A stretch of DNA of 64,000 nt from Lethocerus indicus (taxonomy: Eukaryota > Arthropoda > Insecta > Hemiptera > Belostomatidae): contig JACDQD010000004.1 of NCBI GenBank assembly GCA_019843655.1, positions 24,749,872 to 24,813,871 of the forward strand, written 5' to 3'. The notes under the pieces are model-generated. The model had not been told where the DNA came from. It saw only the letters and a list, made by a program, of their open reading frames with translations, and made no database searches. This document shows, one piece after another, positions 1 through 13,240 of the stretch (position 1 is the stretch's first letter; each line of letters begins with the position of its first letter). The position numbers and the translations under genes are program-made.

Positions 1-559
1 GTTTTTAAATTATTTTCAGTCTAATTGCAATTGAGAACATTTATTCGAATTGTTAGTTAGTATGTATAGTAACTAACATATAAATACACATATAAAATAG
101 TCCTCTTATTTCAAATTATTTAATCATTCATCCTTACGGAAATCAACATTAAGTAGAAGAACACGAAGTAAATTACATTCTTGTAATTTACTATTTCTTT
201 TATTGTTGATTAATGTTAAATTTATTTTATTGATTTAAATCATTGATAATTTGTGTTATCCATTACCTGGGTACATTTGTTACTATATAGTGTTGCTTAA
301 ATTCAGCTTTTATAAAATGATCAGTCATTGCAATAAGTCATTGTTCATAAATTATTACCATTGAGGTCATTAGGTCTCCAAGACTTTTCTGACCATTATC
401 ATATGTATAATCTTAATTCCTATATTATAGAATGTTTGTTGAATGAAATCAAGTAGTAAACAAAATAAAAAGTGGACAAATTCATTTCCATAAGAATTAA
501 ATTGTGAGTGTTGAAGGTGGATAGTCTTTTTGTATTAATTATTGTGATATTATTTACAG

Positions 560-3514
560 GAAAATGGTGGGGACCTCAGGACAAACAGCCAATATTATTC
601 CTTCACGGTTGGCAAGACAATGCTGGCAGTTTTGATCGATTAATTCCATTACTCCCTAGGGAACTTTCTATTTTGTGTATTGATTTTCCTGGTCATGGGC
701 ATTCATCATATATTCCAAAGGTAAAATAGTCCATAGTTCTATTCCTCATTAATATTCCACTCCCAGAGTTAGGTTGATACCTCTACTGTGGCAACAGCTT
801 AACAAGGGAAGCTAAAGTCCCGCCACTCCTTCCTTATTGCTGGTTCTGTTTCACCTGCCATATTGTTAAGATATTGTTTTGCCTGTTTCACCATTTTTTC
901 TGGTCATCATTGAGAAGAAAACTAGTCAGTGAATTTCATTTGCAAATATTTTCTTAGCCTCCTAAACTATAAGGGATTATCATTCCCATAATACTCCCCC
1001 CCCCCGTTTTAATTTTCAATTTCTGTTAAGTCATCCTGAGCCTTAGTGGTTTAAGGGAGGGGGTGACACCTTCCTTCTCATTTCTTGAGTGAGAAATGAC
1101 ATCACGCCTATAAAATCGTTGAAACAACAAAATTAACCTGTTCTAAAAGAGAGATAAAACAATTGGTGTAATAAAAGTTAAAACTTATCAATAACTTAAA
1201 GTGGGAGCTCAATTCTCTGTGCTGTCATAATAAATCTAAACCCTGGGTGCTGAGGTTAAGAGAACGGTAGAGCCTAGGTTTAAATCAAGCTTGTGATCTT
1301 AGTATACTTAGTTTGTAAAACACTAAGAACATCTTCAAATATTATTATTTGTTAATTATTTTCTGTTCTACCATTATTGTTTCTTTGTTCAGTTAAATGT
1401 TTATCGTGTTTTGTTTTAATGTGATAATATTGTTCCATAATTTGTGGAAAGCATAAGTAGCTTCATTTGATCCTCTATCAATCTTCTTTGACAACTCATT
1501 TTTATCTTCATATTAATAATTAACAGAAAAATATTTTGATGTTATCATTTTATGTGGTAATTTATAAATCTTCATATATATTGATGCAACCCAATATTAC
1601 AATATAAAAAATTCATTTTATTCAGTCGCCCAGAAAGTAGATGAAGGTTAGAATAGATTAGTGTAAACCAATAAATTTGATCACTATGATCTATAGTAAT
1701 CACAACCCTAACCAGCCAAATCATAAATTCATAACAGGCCACAGTAGCCTAATTTCTCTGTATAAATAACAGTAAACAATGTCATTTAACTCATACTTAT
1801 ATTAATTGTTTAATATTGAGAGCCCCGCAGCTTAAATTGTTAGAAATAATTTTTTTTATTAGTCTTTAAATTGAGTTGGCTATTCTAAGGTAAATTTGTT
1901 AAATTCTCATCATTTGTCCGACTGTTAAAAATTAATGATCTTAGCAACATATATTCAAACCATTTTTGTAAAATATTTTTTCTTTTTATTTTACACTCAC
2001 TTATTTTAATGTATCTGCTATGTTGCATGTAATATTTAAATGTCACAAAATTAATGTTTTCTACTATTTCTGGATACGTACATTTTTAAAAATTCTAAGT
2101 AACAACAGTTGCCATCCATTAAGGTGGCAATTAAAAATGATGGAAGTACTTTTTAATCCCCCAGGGTGAATATTACTTCCTTTTCTGGGATGGCCTGTTA
2201 ATCGTTCGACGGGTTGTCAAGCATTTTGGTTGGGAGAAAGTTTCAATTGTAGGCCATTCTCTAGGAGGTGCTGTAGGTTTTATGTATGCTGCCTCATTCC
2301 CAGACGAAGTTGAAAAATTGGTATCGCTGGATATTGCTTGTCCTCGAGTGACTAATCCTTCAACTCTAGCTAAACAGTGTGGAGACTCAATCGATCGGTA
2401 AATATTACCATTATTCTAGTTATTTCTTAACATTCTATCATAAGCTCATAAACATATTTAATATTATTCACAAATTTTATACATTATTGTTATTCACTTA
2501 TCAAATTATTATAAGGTATGAGCTAACAAATTATCAGATAAATTTTAATGACAGCGGGTCATTTCAAACCACTTCAAAATTTAGAAGTAGCAGGTGCTGG
2601 AAAATGAAACAGCTTAGAGAATACCAACACAGAATGTACATGTTGGACCCAGAGTTTGATTTTCCAGTAATAGACCACATTCACATTGCAAATTTGAATT
2701 GATCAATAACCAGCAGATCTCATCAACTCCAATCAAATGACTAACAATGTTTTAGTAGTATAACCAATAAGACAAATTTATAATTACAGGTATTTAAAGT
2801 ATGAGAACTTAGGCCCTGATAGCCAACCATGTTATCAATATGATGAAATGATTAAGATAGCATTAGATGGTTATAAGGGTAGTGTTACAAAAGAAGGAAT
2901 AGAGGTTCTTATGAAGAGAGGTATGAAACCTGCAGACAGAAAAGATGGGTATTATTATTTTTCCCGGGATGTTCGTTTAAAGGTATTTTTGAATTTAGTT
3001 TCACTTTATTTAAAATACTTGATACTGAATACCTATTTTTCAATATTGATTATCAAGGATCAATTTATTGTCTAATTTTAAAAATGAGATCAATTTTGGT
3101 TTCAAAATAGATGTATCAGTGCTTATGGTGGAAAAGATAACCATTATATTTGTACAAAATCTGAATCATACTGAATTTATGCATAAATATCAGTACTTAT
3201 TGAAGCAAATTTAACATATTGTGTTTTAGGTGGCAGGACTTGCAATGCCTTCATTAGACATTGTCTTGGAATATGCTGATCGAATTTCGTGTGAGTATCT
3301 TAACATTAGAGCGAAAGATGGCCTAAAGCTCGATAACCCGGGCATTTATCAAGAAGTTTTAAATCATATCAAGAAATCCGCTTGTTTGTTCAGATATCAT
3401 GAAGTCCCAGGGACTCATCATGTTCATTTAAATAACCCAGAACGAATTTCCAATATTTTGGCTGACTTTTTAACTGGAAATTGTAGTAATTTATATGCAG
3501 AGGACACTGTGTGA
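560..3514 (+). CDS. kraken: Probable serine hydrolase, kraken/SERHL type (5' end outside window)
   Basis: Alpha/beta-hydrolase, read as four exons: 560-720, 2165-2397, 2790-2982 and 3230-3514 (stop at 3512-3514). Acceptors are AG and donors GT throughout, and phases match at each junction (the first exon needs one base from an upstream exon; then 0, 2, 0). About 289 residues are present; family members have roughly 300-330, so only a short N-terminal exon is missing, presumably left of base 1. Visible motifs are the oxyanion strand LHGWQDNAG, the motif DFPGHGHS, the nucleophile elbow IVGHSLGG (Ser of G-H-S-L-G) and the C-terminal GTHHVHL, which holds the likely catalytic His. The family is a predicted serine hydrolase (kraken in flies, SERHL in vertebrates); the physiological substrate is unknown. 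The gene is convergent with RacGAP1. Intron 2398-2789 holds a short interspersed repeat. Family assignment is firm; biochemical role is inferred. Confidence 0.9.
2530..2720 (+). repeat. Short interspersed repeat, copy A (tRNA-like)
   Basis: Lies in an intron of the serine hydrolase gene. It contains the tract GACCCAGAGTTTGAT (from 2646), then CCAGTAATAG, then ATTGCAAATTTGAATT (2685-2700), then ATAAC from 2706. The same blocks in the same order occur at 6818-6767 on the minus strand and at 58881-58969 on the plus strand. The GTTTGAA-type block resembles a decayed RNA polymerase III B box, as in tRNA-derived SINEs. Ends are not defined. Confidence 0.5.
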
Positions 3515-6500
3515 AAAACAGTTTCTTCTTTTTTTTCTAATGAGATAATTAGTCATCTTAAGATTTCAGTTATATTAATTATTCACAAGCTTCATTTTAT
3601 TTGAGCTTACACCTAAAATATGACATTGTTTGTGCCTACATTCAGTACTTAAAAGTCATGGTTATTTCTAGCCTTTAATTTTATTTAGCACATTTAAAAA
3701 TAGAGTTATAGACTGCTTAATACATGAGAGGTACAGTTGTCCCCAAAGCTACCTTTAACTTCCTAGAAGGTTAGATTATTCCAAGAGAGTAATTTATTCA
3801 AAGAAATTATTTATTTTTTTGTACCTTATTTGTGATTCATAATACATTTCTATTACAAAATAACGATGTTAATTTAATTAAAAATTGTACAGTTATTTTA
3901 TTACAGTCCTTTTCTTTCTTAGTGTATTCAATTTGAATTAGAATATGAGTACATATTAATATTTATTTCTGATATATAAATGGAAGAGTAAATTGTTGTG
4001 ACATAAGTCAATTTAGGGCATTAGATTGCAGCTAATTAGCTGCATAATAATGCATAATGTGCATTTACACTGGAAAATTTTGTATTTAATTATATCAGAT
4101 TTTTTATTTTCTATTTATTTAAAGTTACTGATGAATTCATTCTAATTCAAATTGATTTATGTTTGGTTGTAATTTGTTACCCATGATTCCAATAGGTTGT
4201 TCTTTGTCAATTCTTTCTTAGGTTTAGCTTTAATTATGTAATCAGCCATATTATCTTGATATATGTATTTGAGGTAAGCAAATCAAGTGAAACGCGTATA
4301 GAACATGGATAGTGAGATTTGAGTTTAATTAGTAATATAGAATGACTCTTTCAACAGGAAGTGATGTATATTTGGCAATGTATTTGTTGTATACATTAAT
4401 AATTTTACATTTCGATGTACTGTGTCAGCTATGCCTAATTTACATAATGTCTATTAAAAATGTCTCAGGTGTTATATGCCCTTGAATATTGATGAAATTT
4501 ATATTCTTCACATTTAACTTGTGCATTTTATAAATACGTTTTTATTCATGTAGTAAGCATCAAAAATATACATCATATTCATCTTTTAATTTCAATAACA
4601 TTCAACAAATTTGGATTACCAAAATGATTATTTTTCATAGTTTTACTATTTTTATTGCAAGGTACAATATATTGTTTTAAGGAATTGTTTTAAATGTTTT
4701 AGATAATACATTATTATTTATTTTATCTGAATTCTTGTGTATCCGACAGACAAATGTGCTTTAATTTGATATAATGTTACAATATCTACAAAACAAAGTG
4801 AATTGTTCAAATAATAATCAAGTTAAATTAACTTGATCAAGTTTTATTGACTGTTTTGTGAAGTTAACCAAAGCCATGAACAAGTTTTCATATCGTGAAG
4901 TATCTGTACAGAAAGGCTGTGTTTAAATCCTGGACCAATATTTTGTTAAGTGTATTTAATTTGATATCTATTTTTGTTGTAAGTTAATCATAAAAAATAT
5001 TTTTATTCCTTTGAATAAAGGCTCAGCTGTCAATGTGGTTACCAGTGAATCATTGAAACCATTTCTCTTACCTTTATTTTCTGTGAACCTTCTACTAGCT
5101 GTGAATACTTTTGAGCATAAACACAATTATCTATTCACATGAATATTGCCAGCAATATTAATTGCCCTAAATTAAAACAAAGTTGTATACGTCTATTGAA
5201 GTGGATACTGTGAACAACCAAAGGTTTGTATCTTGATCTACTGTAGTTGAGTCTAATTTTTGCTATAACATTTTTTTATTATAAAAATTGTGGATTACCT
5301 TCTACCTTGTACTAAGATAAAAAGGAACACTTCGAAGGCAGGTCCAAATTAATCTATAGAGAACCCGCATTTAATAGATACCCATTTTTTTAATGAGTTT
5401 AGATAATTAGCAACAATTATCTAGAACAGATACAAAAATTAACTACTATGCAATCATCAATTGATTCCTATAAAATGGTATATAAATAACAATTTAGAAT
5501 TACCCATAACTTTTCAAAATATATATTTATTATTTGTTACTTTATGTTCTGTGTGATTACATTATACAAATTACACATAATATAAGTGAATATAAGAAAT
5601 ATTTCATGTTATAATAATCATATATTACATAACATGTTTAGCAAAGAAAAAGTTATCTTCTTTCCCGTATCAATAATAATGAAGAGTTAATTATGTTTAA
5701 AATAATATGATATATATGATAAGTAGTCAAAGCTTATGTGTGATCACACATCTTGATTCCATATATTTTAAAAGTAGGAGAGCGGGTAACAAAATAAACT
5801 AATAATTATTTTATTTTCCTTGTTTTAACAAGCAGGATACAATAATAACATGAATAGTGTGCTTATAATAAATATTAGTTGTAAGTTCATAACATTAATA
5901 ATGTCACAGAGAGCTATTTGTATATTTGTTAATGATCATATCACATACACATGATAACAGAGAGCTTGTTTCGATTAATTGTCTAATTTAAAGCATTAAG
6001 TAAATATATTAGAATGTGATGTCATGATAAAAAAATGTCTTATTGATAGGTTTAGAATATTTAAAAATATAGGAAAAAATACTGACAAAACACCTTGTAC
6101 ATAAACCATTTCACTTTATATCTTCTATTATTGGTAACTAAATAAAGCCAACTATTGAAAACTGAAAGCAGATTAACTATGTTGGGATTAAACCCTAATA
6201 ATGTAATTCAAGTATAAATAAATTTTGCAAACCCTAAATGCCATATTTGTTACAAATATTAATGTTAGCAATATAAATGAATGTTTTATGATATTACTGC
6301 AAAATGATTTACTAAGTGTATTTACATTAGAATATATGATAATAGTACAATACAACACTTAACACCAAAGTTAATTCTTTATCTTAAATATTAAGAAATA
6401 ACAAATATTTCATGAATGATATTAACCTGGTGTACCATTATTCCAGATATTCCTTCATGATATTAGTGTTATTTCTAATCTAAATGTGATGCAACTAAAC

Positions 6501-6766
6501 TCAAAGTGATGTAAGAATAAAATCCAGATGAATAAATTTGCTTGTACTAGGTTTACAAGTTGAATGTACAAGTTATACTTCACGGTGTATCAAAATATTT
6601 TATCTTCCTGTTAGGCCTGAAAAAAGTTCAATTGATTCTGCTATAATATATCCTTAAAAAAAGTATTTTCTTGGAGTGATTGCTATAAATAAAAGTATTA
6701 ACCTCAATACTGCTACAAACATGAAATAATATTGGATTGTACTTCTCTCTATTAAATAATAATGAA
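3515..6766. other. 3' untranslated and intergenic DNA between convergent genes
   Basis: Very AT-rich and CpG-poor: ten lines, 4021-4620, contain only four CpG. It holds the 3'UTR of the serine hydrolase gene and probably the 3' end of the RacGAP1 transcript. Several AATAAA-like signals occur (for example near 5018, where AATAAAGG is present). No coding frame, RNA gene or structured repeat was recognised. Confidence 0.6.
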
Positions 6767-6940
6767 TGTTCTGGAGTTATTTCAGAATCCATATTTGCAA
6801 TTGAAAGAAAATTTAATCTATTACCAGAATTCAAACCTGGGTCAGTCCCTCAAACGGGAGGATTCCAATCTCTAAGCTATGCCAGACCCAACTAATGACA
6901 ATGTCCACTTGTTCTTTCAATAGCAAATTTGAATAGTAAT
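6767..6940 (-). repeat. Short interspersed repeat, copy B (tRNA-like), at the 3' end of RacGAP1
   Basis: Read on the minus strand it has GGTCTGGCATAGCTTAGAG (A-box-like), then GACCCAGGTTTGAATTC (B-box-like, 6843-6827), then TGGTAATAG, ATTGCAAATATGG (6801-6789) and ATAACTCCAGAACA (6780-6767). The last word is identical over 14 bases to copy C at 58956-58969. Inverted arms of the type CTTTCAATwGCAAATwTG flank the core at about 6789-6808 and 6912-6931. Both halves of a pol III promoter can be recognised, so a tRNA-derived SINE is the best guess. It sits in the presumed RacGAP1 3'UTR, in the same orientation as the gene. Confidence 0.55.
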
Positions 6941-7096
6941 TAAGTAAAATTAAATAGTAATTTGTTTTAATAAGTGGTACACGATTATAAATTGTGATGT
7001 ATGAAGTCATTTCATTATAATTACACAAAATGATATTCCATTTGATTAATTGTTTAGTTAACAAAAAAATTATTAGAATATAGAACAATTACACAC

Positions 7097-10000
7097 TTAC
7101 CTTACACCTCGGTTTGGAGAAAAAAAGCTCATTAAACTGTTTGTAGATGGGGTTTTCTGCATGTCATTTTCAGAACCTTTAATTTCAGCTCCTTTTATTA
7201 AATTTTCCCAATATTCAGTTGGCATTGACAGCAACTCAGCCATAATCTTAAGAAAAACAAAATAAATATAAAATGTACTATGGAATAAGGAATAGAGAGA
7301 ATTTCGTGCTGTAACTGCGCACTATCTTCAAGAATGAAAATAAATTATTAAAATACCTTATTGGCTTGATTTGTTTCTACAAGAGCATGTTCTAAATCAC
7401 CTTTAGTATAACCCACAACACTTGGTCCAAACATTTTTGACAAGTTGAGGATTGGCATTTTACAATCAGGAGATTCAGCAACTCTGAGATAAAAGAAATA
7501 AAATTATAAAATAAAATAAATTAAATATAATCTACTAAAATCATTTTCTCATGAAGGCATCTTTATGCACAACTCAGCCAAAAATATTTTAAATGATATA
7601 GTAAATAATAAAAAATGTTAGAACATAGCTTTTTTCAATCAAATAATGATCCCTAGTAATTTTAACAATTCCAAATTATTAACAAAAATTTGTTAATTTA
7701 TTAATCAGAATTTGTAGTAGAAGAACATTGTGCAGAGTTGTTTTTAAACTATTTTTTAAACTTTATTATGCACAAATATATAATTTGTTTTCAACATTAC
7801 TCTGTTAACTAGGTGTCTTATCCATTTTTTATTTTTTTCCCAGATCATTATTTCTGTGAATTATTCTCTAATTTACAACAGAACTGTAACAAGTTTTGAA
7901 ATGTGTAAGCATTAACGTACTTTTTTTATAAATTCAAGAAATTCCCATATACTAAAACGCATGAAGTATGTTACAGCATCAAGTGTACTGTTATTAAGTT
8001 TATTAAGTTATTATTAAGATGAAATGGTACAAACTTTTGAAGATGAAGTACAATATATGCAAGTGTGTCCCTGTTCGGCTGGGGTAGCTCAGAAATGATC
8101 TGATACAATCGAGCTCTCCTGTCATCAAGATCTCGAATGTCTGATGCCTTTAAAAACTCTTCACATCTTATATGTGTGATAAGAGGTTCTTTCAGCGATC
8201 GCAGGAAATCTTTAAGGCAACCACAAATCGTATGGATGTCTGGAATTTGTGATAAATTTGGAGCGCCTTTGCCTCTGAGGAATTTTTCCTGAAACAGTAA
8301 ATGATCACTTCATGAGACAAAATAATACTTAATAATTTATGTCCCCTAGATATTTATGGAAAAAAGATACCTTGAGTGTTTTTACTTCTTTATCCGAACC
8401 TGGTACACGATAGAGGCCAACTTCAGTTAAACCTCTGGCTTCAATTTCCTTTATGCAATGAACAACCAGTGATGGCACCATTGGACCGACTTGCGGTGTG
8501 TAATCTGCAATAGTTCCCTGAGAATATGGAATAACAAATGTGATTAACAACTTTAGGAAATAAGACAAAATTGAACATAAATATTTTAATTTTCAATTAA
8601 TGCTATGGTGAAGTTGATAATTTAAAAAATTAAAGTGTAAAAATTATTCAATTCAATTATTAAATGTGAACTCTACACTAAGTATTATTATTATAATCAA
8701 TGACTAAAAAAGGTATTACTAATATAATTATCAATAATAATAGAGAAGTTATATAAAATACTTAAGATAAGTTACTTTCATATTATTCTTACATAAATAA
8801 TAAGGCTAGTCATACATAATAAAACTAGCCATATATGAATATTTACTCACAACACTGCCTTTTGATGTAGGTGTATTAATTGGAACACATGGCAAAGGCA
8901 CACTATCTTTGCAGGATATATGACAAACTGCTTTACACTCCTTGCATTTTGCAGCCATAGTTGAAAATCTCAATCTGAAATATAATACCAATTACTTAAT
9001 TCAAGCTCTTCATGCAATTACTACTTTAGCTCAAGAAAGAATTGTGTGACTCGCCTTTTACAACAAACATTGCACATTTCTGGTTTCATCAAGGCCTTCT
9101 GCTGGAAGTTGTGAGGTCGTGTATTTATTAAATTCATGCTGAAAGGTACACCTGAATGTAATTTATTACGAGCAGGAGTCTTGGAAGCATCATTTTCAGT
9201 ATCAGATGAGTCTGCTAATCAAAATAGGACTCTTAAATTGACATAATAGTAATTTTAATATATATATAAAATCTGTTCCATTGAAATTATTATCATAAAT
9301 TTTACCTACCAGACAAAGGAGGAGCTGATGGCCGATAAAGTGTCTCTCCTCTTGAATGCGATGGAATTTCTGAAGAAACTGTTTCTATTATGGATTTTGC
9401 ACTGACAGGTCCACTATGAGCAACCGTAACTGTAGTTGTAGCAACAAGACGTTCATTTCCCTAAGGAAATATTTTAACATTAAATTAACTTATTGGCCAG
9501 TAAGTTAGTTCAAACTTATTCATGTATAAAGTATGAATATTTAATTCCACTAAAATCAATTTTAACAATCAATCGAAACAACTGTGTTTGGTTAAATTAT
9601 ATATTGAATTATTAACTGAATTATATATGTCAGTTAATATCAAAATACACATATACACTTAAACAAATTTTATTTATTCGTAGCAATTCCTTAAAAAAGC
9701 TATTCAAGATAAAACTCCCTCCAATATAAATAACTCTAAATAAATAACTCTAAGATAAATAACTTTAAGAATAAATTATTATAACAAATAAACATTCAAT
9801 TAAAATGTTAATTCAGTAAAAAATAGCAACTCACATCAAGCATTTTTGTAGTGCTGGTTCTTCTCTTCTTTGATTTGCTAAATTCGTGTTGATTTGAAGA
9901 GGACCTCTTATACGATCTAGTTTCTGTACCTGATGTACTCAATAAATCGTCTTCATCACGTGTATAGCTCAAATCTGACATCACGGACCCTATTTAATTA

Positions 10001-10860
10001 AAATATTAAAGCATTATAAACAGTGTTTCTAAAGTCTGAAAATTGCTTTAATTACAATGTAATCAAAACAAGCATTTCTAGAAATTTTTGTGTATCAGAA
10101 AATTTTTTCTTAAATATATCATACATAAATATATATTTCCTCTTTATCTACAGTGTAATAACATAGGTACCTGTTGTTTCTAATTCTGTAATTGTGTCTA
10201 AACGATCCCCTAGTGGATCAAGACTTTGACGGCTGTTGAGAAATGTTAATTTTTCTTTTGTTTCATCATTTATTTTGTTCCGATTGTCCTTCAATAACAT
10301 TTCGCGTACCATTTCAAGTTGGTTTTCCTACAAAGAACATCCAATGACTTTAAATGAGTACCAGTTTGTTTCATCACTTGGTGATAATATTTGACCAGTA
10401 ATTTACACTAAATTATAGTACAAATCAAATATACCACATAATTACGTTCCTCTTCAACTCGTTTACGTTTCAACTTTTCCTCATCAAGTAATCTCCTGGC
10501 AGTTTTAACCTGCTTTTCCAGGCCACTAATTTCATTATTTGCATCATTCAACTTTTGAGTCAGCCTTCGTGTTTCGGAGAGAGCTTTAAGCCAATCTGCA
10601 CGTACATTTTCTTCATTTTGCAAAAACTGGATGAACACTAACAAAAATACAACATATTAAATTAAAAATGTATTGCATTGGACATTCCTTTAATGCTGTA
10701 ATACTACCATCTAAAACAACACAGAACTACATTTTAAAAGAATTTTGCCATAAAATATGAAGGAGAAACCTTGGAAAAGATTTGGTATAACTTCAACAGC
10801 AATATCCGTGTCCCTTGAAATTTCGTCGTACAAATCGATAATTTTCAACCCGCGATCCAT
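7097..10860 (-). CDS. RacGAP1: Rac GTPase-activating protein 1 (MgcRacGAP / tumbleweed), centralspindlin subunit
   Basis: Eleven coding exons, written high to low: 10860-10770, 10637-10435, 10327-10171, 9989-9835, 9460-9310, 9214-9055, 8974-8851, 8517-8371, 8288-8035, 7483-7357, 7246-7097. All phases join, giving about 572 residues (human about 630). Order: an N-terminal segment (MDRGLKIIDLYDE) and a coiled coil, roughly residues 33-115; a low-complexity Ser/Thr/basic linker; a C1 zinc finger, about 287-336, with its Cys/His ligands visible; and a RhoGAP domain, about 348-530, with the arginine finger in GLYRVPG (R384). The family pairs with a kinesin-6 to form centralspindlin, acting at the spindle midzone in cytokinesis. 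Intron 9054-8975 begins GCGAGT, a GC-AG intron. The model ends at a TAA formed inside a good GTAAGT donor at 7100, so an alternative 3' end is possible. A 5'UTR acceptor lies at 10871. Confidence 0.93.
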
Positions 10861-10870
10861 TTTTTAAAGC

Positions 10871-11309
10871 CTGTCAATAAAATAAGCTTATTAAACACTG
10901 ACATATAACATAGCAAAGTTACAGACGCCTGGGTTACAAAACCCGCGAAATTGTTATAATGCCATTAACAGCTCTAACGAAGTTGACTGATTGTTCCACC
11001 TACCTGAGATGATAAAAAATGTAAATAATTTACTGTAATAAACTAACACATAATCAGTAGGTAAATAACTAACCACAAACTATACACAACACATAACTAA
11101 CGTACCTATGTACCTACACAAAAACCGTTACATTCAAACGCCATTTTATCGTTTCATCATTCAAATAGCATTGCCAAATAAAATTATTAAATGATTATAT
11201 CCTTTTTTTATTTCTTGTTTCTTTGTTATATAATTCTAACTTTACATTCCGTAAATCAGCTATTGAATTTTATTTTATCTTACATTTTATTTAACTTTAT
11301 ATTTTTGAA

Positions 11310-11368
<59 letters not shown>

Positions 11369-11910
11369 GAGAAAGACAGATTAATGTACGTTATTTTTAA
11401 CTAAAAAAAATTATTATCACGCTAATTATAGTACTTATCCTGGACATCATACTATTACTTGTTAAGTAATGATTTTTATAATATTTATTCTCGATACTTT
11501 CGTTGCCGGGCAGCTGTGTTTTGATACAAAAGCTTTGGGTCACTGGTTTTCTCGCTTTATTCTTTAATATATCTTGTGTTGTGTTTCAAAAATAAATCTA
11601 TTTATAAAGGTATTTTAAATAGGTTTGTTGCTTTTTTAGATAATACTATTCTATATTAAATGTTACTGAAAATTACATGTAAGTTCCTACCTTAGAATAT
11701 TTAAGTTGATCTAGTTGACAATGTAAAACAAATAAAGAATTTGAAATTTAAAAGAAAAAAGAATTGTTCATTATAGCCTATTGGCATACATTTCAAGATG
11801 AATGTTTTGAACAATCAAGCAGGTTTTGATTTAAAGAACAAATTAAAATAATCAGTAATTATTTCTAGCGACAATTTTTATTTTGATAAAACTAAATAAA
11901 TATTGAGATT
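10871..11910. promoter_or_regulatory. Shared head-to-head upstream region of RacGAP1 and TMEM107
   Basis: The two start codons lie 1,050 bases apart on opposite strands. On the minus strand a likely 5'UTR intron runs from a CAG|GTAGGT donor at 11003 to a GACAG acceptor at 10871, so RacGAP1 transcription probably starts upstream of 11004. The interval holds an (AT)n tract at 11312-11362. No TATA box or initiator could be assigned with confidence. Bidirectional promoter use is inferred from the arrangement only. Confidence 0.45.
11312..11362. repeat. (AT)n microsatellite
   Basis: An uninterrupted AT dinucleotide run of about 51 bases followed by a short CACACA tail. It lies between the divergent RacGAP1 and TMEM107 genes. 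Confidence 0.97.
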
Positions 11911-13240
11911 ATGTCTATTTTTCCAGAAACTTGTGAAATGTCACCCTTTTCAGCAGATAGCCTCGTCCCAGCCAGATTTTTAACATTAACTGCTAATTTA
12001 ATTATCCTCATATTAGCAGTTTGGACAAGAGTAAGTTATTTAGAAATTATGCAATTTAATCACTTTTATGTGTATGAGATAAACATGCAATAAAATATTG
12101 AATATATACAATAAAGTCACTCAATACCTTAACACCTAAAATTGTTTAGGATGTTAATTGACTGGTATAGTCTTATGTGTTGTTAAAAGAGTATTTAATA
12201 TAAGATAAAACACTGAGTTGAAGTGTAGCATATCACTAGTATTTAATATCAATTAAATTTCCAAGTACATCAATAATTTATACAATCTCTCACCCATAAA
12301 ACGTCAGCCATTGAGTATCTGCTGCATATTCTTACTTATGAGCACCAACTAACCATTCTAGCAAGCATTTATCAAGGGAAAAGAGTCATTTCTTGAAATG
12401 CCATTTCCTTTACAATTTCAAAGGAAGTTTTATCTCCTGTGGTAAAGCCAGGAAATGAGATAAACCAGACCACTCATAACTTCATTCTAATTGTTTGCTT
12501 TAATTTATTTTTTTTCTTGTTAATAATTACATTTTGTTAATTTAGGAGGGAAATGTAACAGCGAGTTTGCCTTTTGAATTTGAGGAAGAGGATTATAATT
12601 CCGTTGATGAGGAGTAAGTTGCATCTCGATGAGTGCTTAAATGTTCATGATCATATTATGGAGTGTGAGCCAATTACAAACCTTCTATTCCATCAAGTAT
12701 ATCTAATTCACATTTTGATAGTAAGTAAAATACATTTTCAGGTTAACAGTTGCCCTGTCTTTAGGAATCACTTTTATTGCTATAGAGCTAATTGGTTTCT
12801 TCAGTGGTGTAACAATGTTCAAACCATCCATCAACTTACTTTGTATCCTTTTCCAAGTTTATTTCTTCTTAATGACAAATTTAAATAACTCAATAATAAC
12901 TTAATATTCCATTTACAGAACTACTCATTAATATTTTTTTCTCATAGAAGAAGAATGTTCAAATTATTTCTTTGTACATTATATTATGGAAAAAATCTTT
13001 GTTTTTTTTGGTGGTATTGAATTTTAAATACAATATAAATCTTTGTTATATATCCTTAATAGATCAACTACAGCTATATTCAGCCATGGATTGTCTTGCT
13101 TTATATTGTCACAGTGGTTGATTACCCCTTGGCCTGTTTCGATATATTGGATCATTTTTGGACTTTGTTCAGTCCTCCCAGTTAGTGTTGAAATGATTGC
13201 AATAGCGAGTGCTTTAATTGGAAAAATTAGAGACCTGTAA
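11911..13240 (+). CDS. TMEM107: Transmembrane protein 107, ciliary transition-zone protein
   Basis: Four coding exons: 11911-12030, 12546-12613, 12742-12842 and 13074-13240, joined in phase to 151 residues (human about 140). The order of segments matches the family: PARFLTLTANL and a first membrane helix ending VWTR; a short acidic loop (LPFEFEEEDY); a second helix (LTVALSLGITFIAIELIGFF) followed by SGVTMF; then NLLSIFSHGLSCFIL and a C-terminal helix through LPVSVEM. Four membrane segments are expected. The exon 4 acceptor was placed at 13073 (CTACAG) because only that site restores both phase and the conserved NLLSI..H sequence; the upstream AG at 13062 breaks the frame. The family belongs to the MKS module of the ciliary transition zone, where it helps gate membrane-protein entry. 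An AATAAA near 13308 could serve polyadenylation. Confidence 0.92.

Noticed and set aside
1180..1320. GGTTTAAATCAAGC at about 1279 as another copy of the tRNA-like repeat
   Set aside because: It resembles a decayed B box, but the downstream GCAAATTTGAATT and ATAACTCCAG blocks are missing.
2379..2702. 107-residue open frame in the serine hydrolase region
   Set aside because: It runs from the end of exon 2 through an intron and a repeat copy; phase and family motifs show the real exon resumes at 2790.
13043..13073. Upstream acceptor at 13062 for TMEM107 exon 4
   Set aside because: It leaves the wrong phase after exon 3; the CTACAG acceptor at 13073 restores phase and the conserved NLLSI sequence.
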